DNA from: Alphaproteobacteria bacterium
GTDB taxonomy: Bacteria; Pseudomonadota; Alphaproteobacteria; Sphingomonadales; JAKSBY01
Direction of reading: 5' to 3'
DNA length: 33,696 nucleotides
Assembly (NCBI GenBank): GCA_021774625.1
Contig: JAJFIV010000014.1
Coordinates: 1 to 33,696 of the forward strand
A program made the position numbers and the translations under genes. The notes below the pieces were generated by a model. It was not told where the DNA came from and did no database searches. It saw only the letters and a list, made by a program, of their open reading frames with translations. Shown piece by piece: positions 33,562 through 33,696 of the stretch. How positions within the stretch are numbered: the first letter of the stretch is position 1; the number at the start of each line of letters is the position of its first letter.

Positions 33562-33696
33562 GAGTCTGACTCGAAACTATTTCTATAGATTCAATACCTT
33601 GCCAGGCGCCTTGTTACCAGCCTGATGTGAGCGATGAGGAGCCAGCTTTCGGCTGAGAGGATTGATTTTTCCCAGTCTTTTGCCAGTCTGCGGCAC
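33562..33696 (-). mobile_element. Insertion sequence of the IS5 family, one end only
   Basis: The window stops inside this element. The visible end contains the 3' part of a transposase gene. Near 33562-33572 lies GAGTCTGACTC, an odd palindrome that probably belongs to or abuts the terminal inverted repeat. The exact border and target duplication cannot be fixed because the other end is missing. It lies immediately upstream of the DUF2062 gene. Confidence 0.7.
33591..33696 (-). CDS. IS5-family DDE transposase, C-terminal 34 residues
   Basis: The minus-strand frame ends at TGA (33591-33593) and reads CRRLAKDWEKSILSAESW, then LLIAHIRLVTRRLARY. This matches the C-terminus typical of IS5-family (IS427-like) transposases, where a KDWE/KDFE helix carries the late part of the DDE domain and the protein ends in RRLAR. 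The rest of the gene lies beyond the window, so its integrity is unknown. Confidence 0.8.
   Translation of the reverse strand, partial: CRRLAKDWEKSILSAESWLLIAHIRLVTRRLARY

Overview
The window looks like the chromosome of an alphaproteobacterium of moderately high GC content. The clearest evidence is the right-hand third, where DUF2062 - pdxJ - acpS - lepB - rnc - era - recO lie head to tail on the minus strand, followed by parC, an order typical of Alphaproteobacteria. A phasin with TGC-rich upstream boxes, a DUF6356 protein and a sorting-tagged surface protein fit the same group. I cannot name the genus. Several genes appear to use GTG or TTG starts with good Shine-Dalgarno sequences (pepN, ilvA, dctP, the diguanylate cyclase, a 55-residue membrane protein, rnc, lepB, recO).

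Layout. 1-4466 is a cell-surface block: the 3' end of a gene for a Thr/Gly/Asp repeat protein with a C-terminal IPIPA sorting signal, then a two-gene operon resembling nfrB-nfrA of E. coli (an inner-membrane glycosyltransferase with a C-terminal c-di-GMP-binding MshEN domain, and an outer-membrane TPR protein). 4460-12600 holds a small membrane protein, an M13 lipoprotein endopeptidase, a long dispersed-type palindrome, aminopeptidase N with an Lrp-type regulator, a DUF6356 protein, threonine ammonia-lyase and an isochorismatase-like hydrolase. 12606-21165 is an export-oriented accessory block: a Tat-signal ThDP enzyme, a 5'-truncated doc toxin gene, a secreted amidohydrolase and a secreted S9 (DPP-IV type) peptidase that share a duplicated leader, and a three-gene TRAP transporter whose binding protein carries a lipobox. 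21214-24245 holds a PilZ protein with a clear terminator, an AspH/LpxO-type dioxygenase, a membrane diguanylate cyclase preceded by a possible overlapping mini-ORF, and a 55-residue membrane protein. 24304-26155 contains a phasin with PhaR-like boxes and two WD40-like propeller proteins. 26190-33552 is the conserved housekeeping cluster. The window ends in the 3' end of an IS5-family transposase.

How the genes may work together. Three proteins in the window carry c-di-GMP-related domains: a synthase (GGDEF, no inhibitory site), a PilZ receptor, and the MshEN domain on the NfrB-like glycosyltransferase. With NfrA this suggests a c-di-GMP-gated secreted polysaccharide, and the adjacent repeat protein with an exosortase-type tag is a plausible surface partner. 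This is the most interesting candidate system here. The ThDP enzyme, amidohydrolase, peptidase and TRAP transporter may form an extracytoplasmic degradation and uptake group, but that link rests on proximity and predicted export only. No rRNA, tRNA or CRISPR array was recognised.
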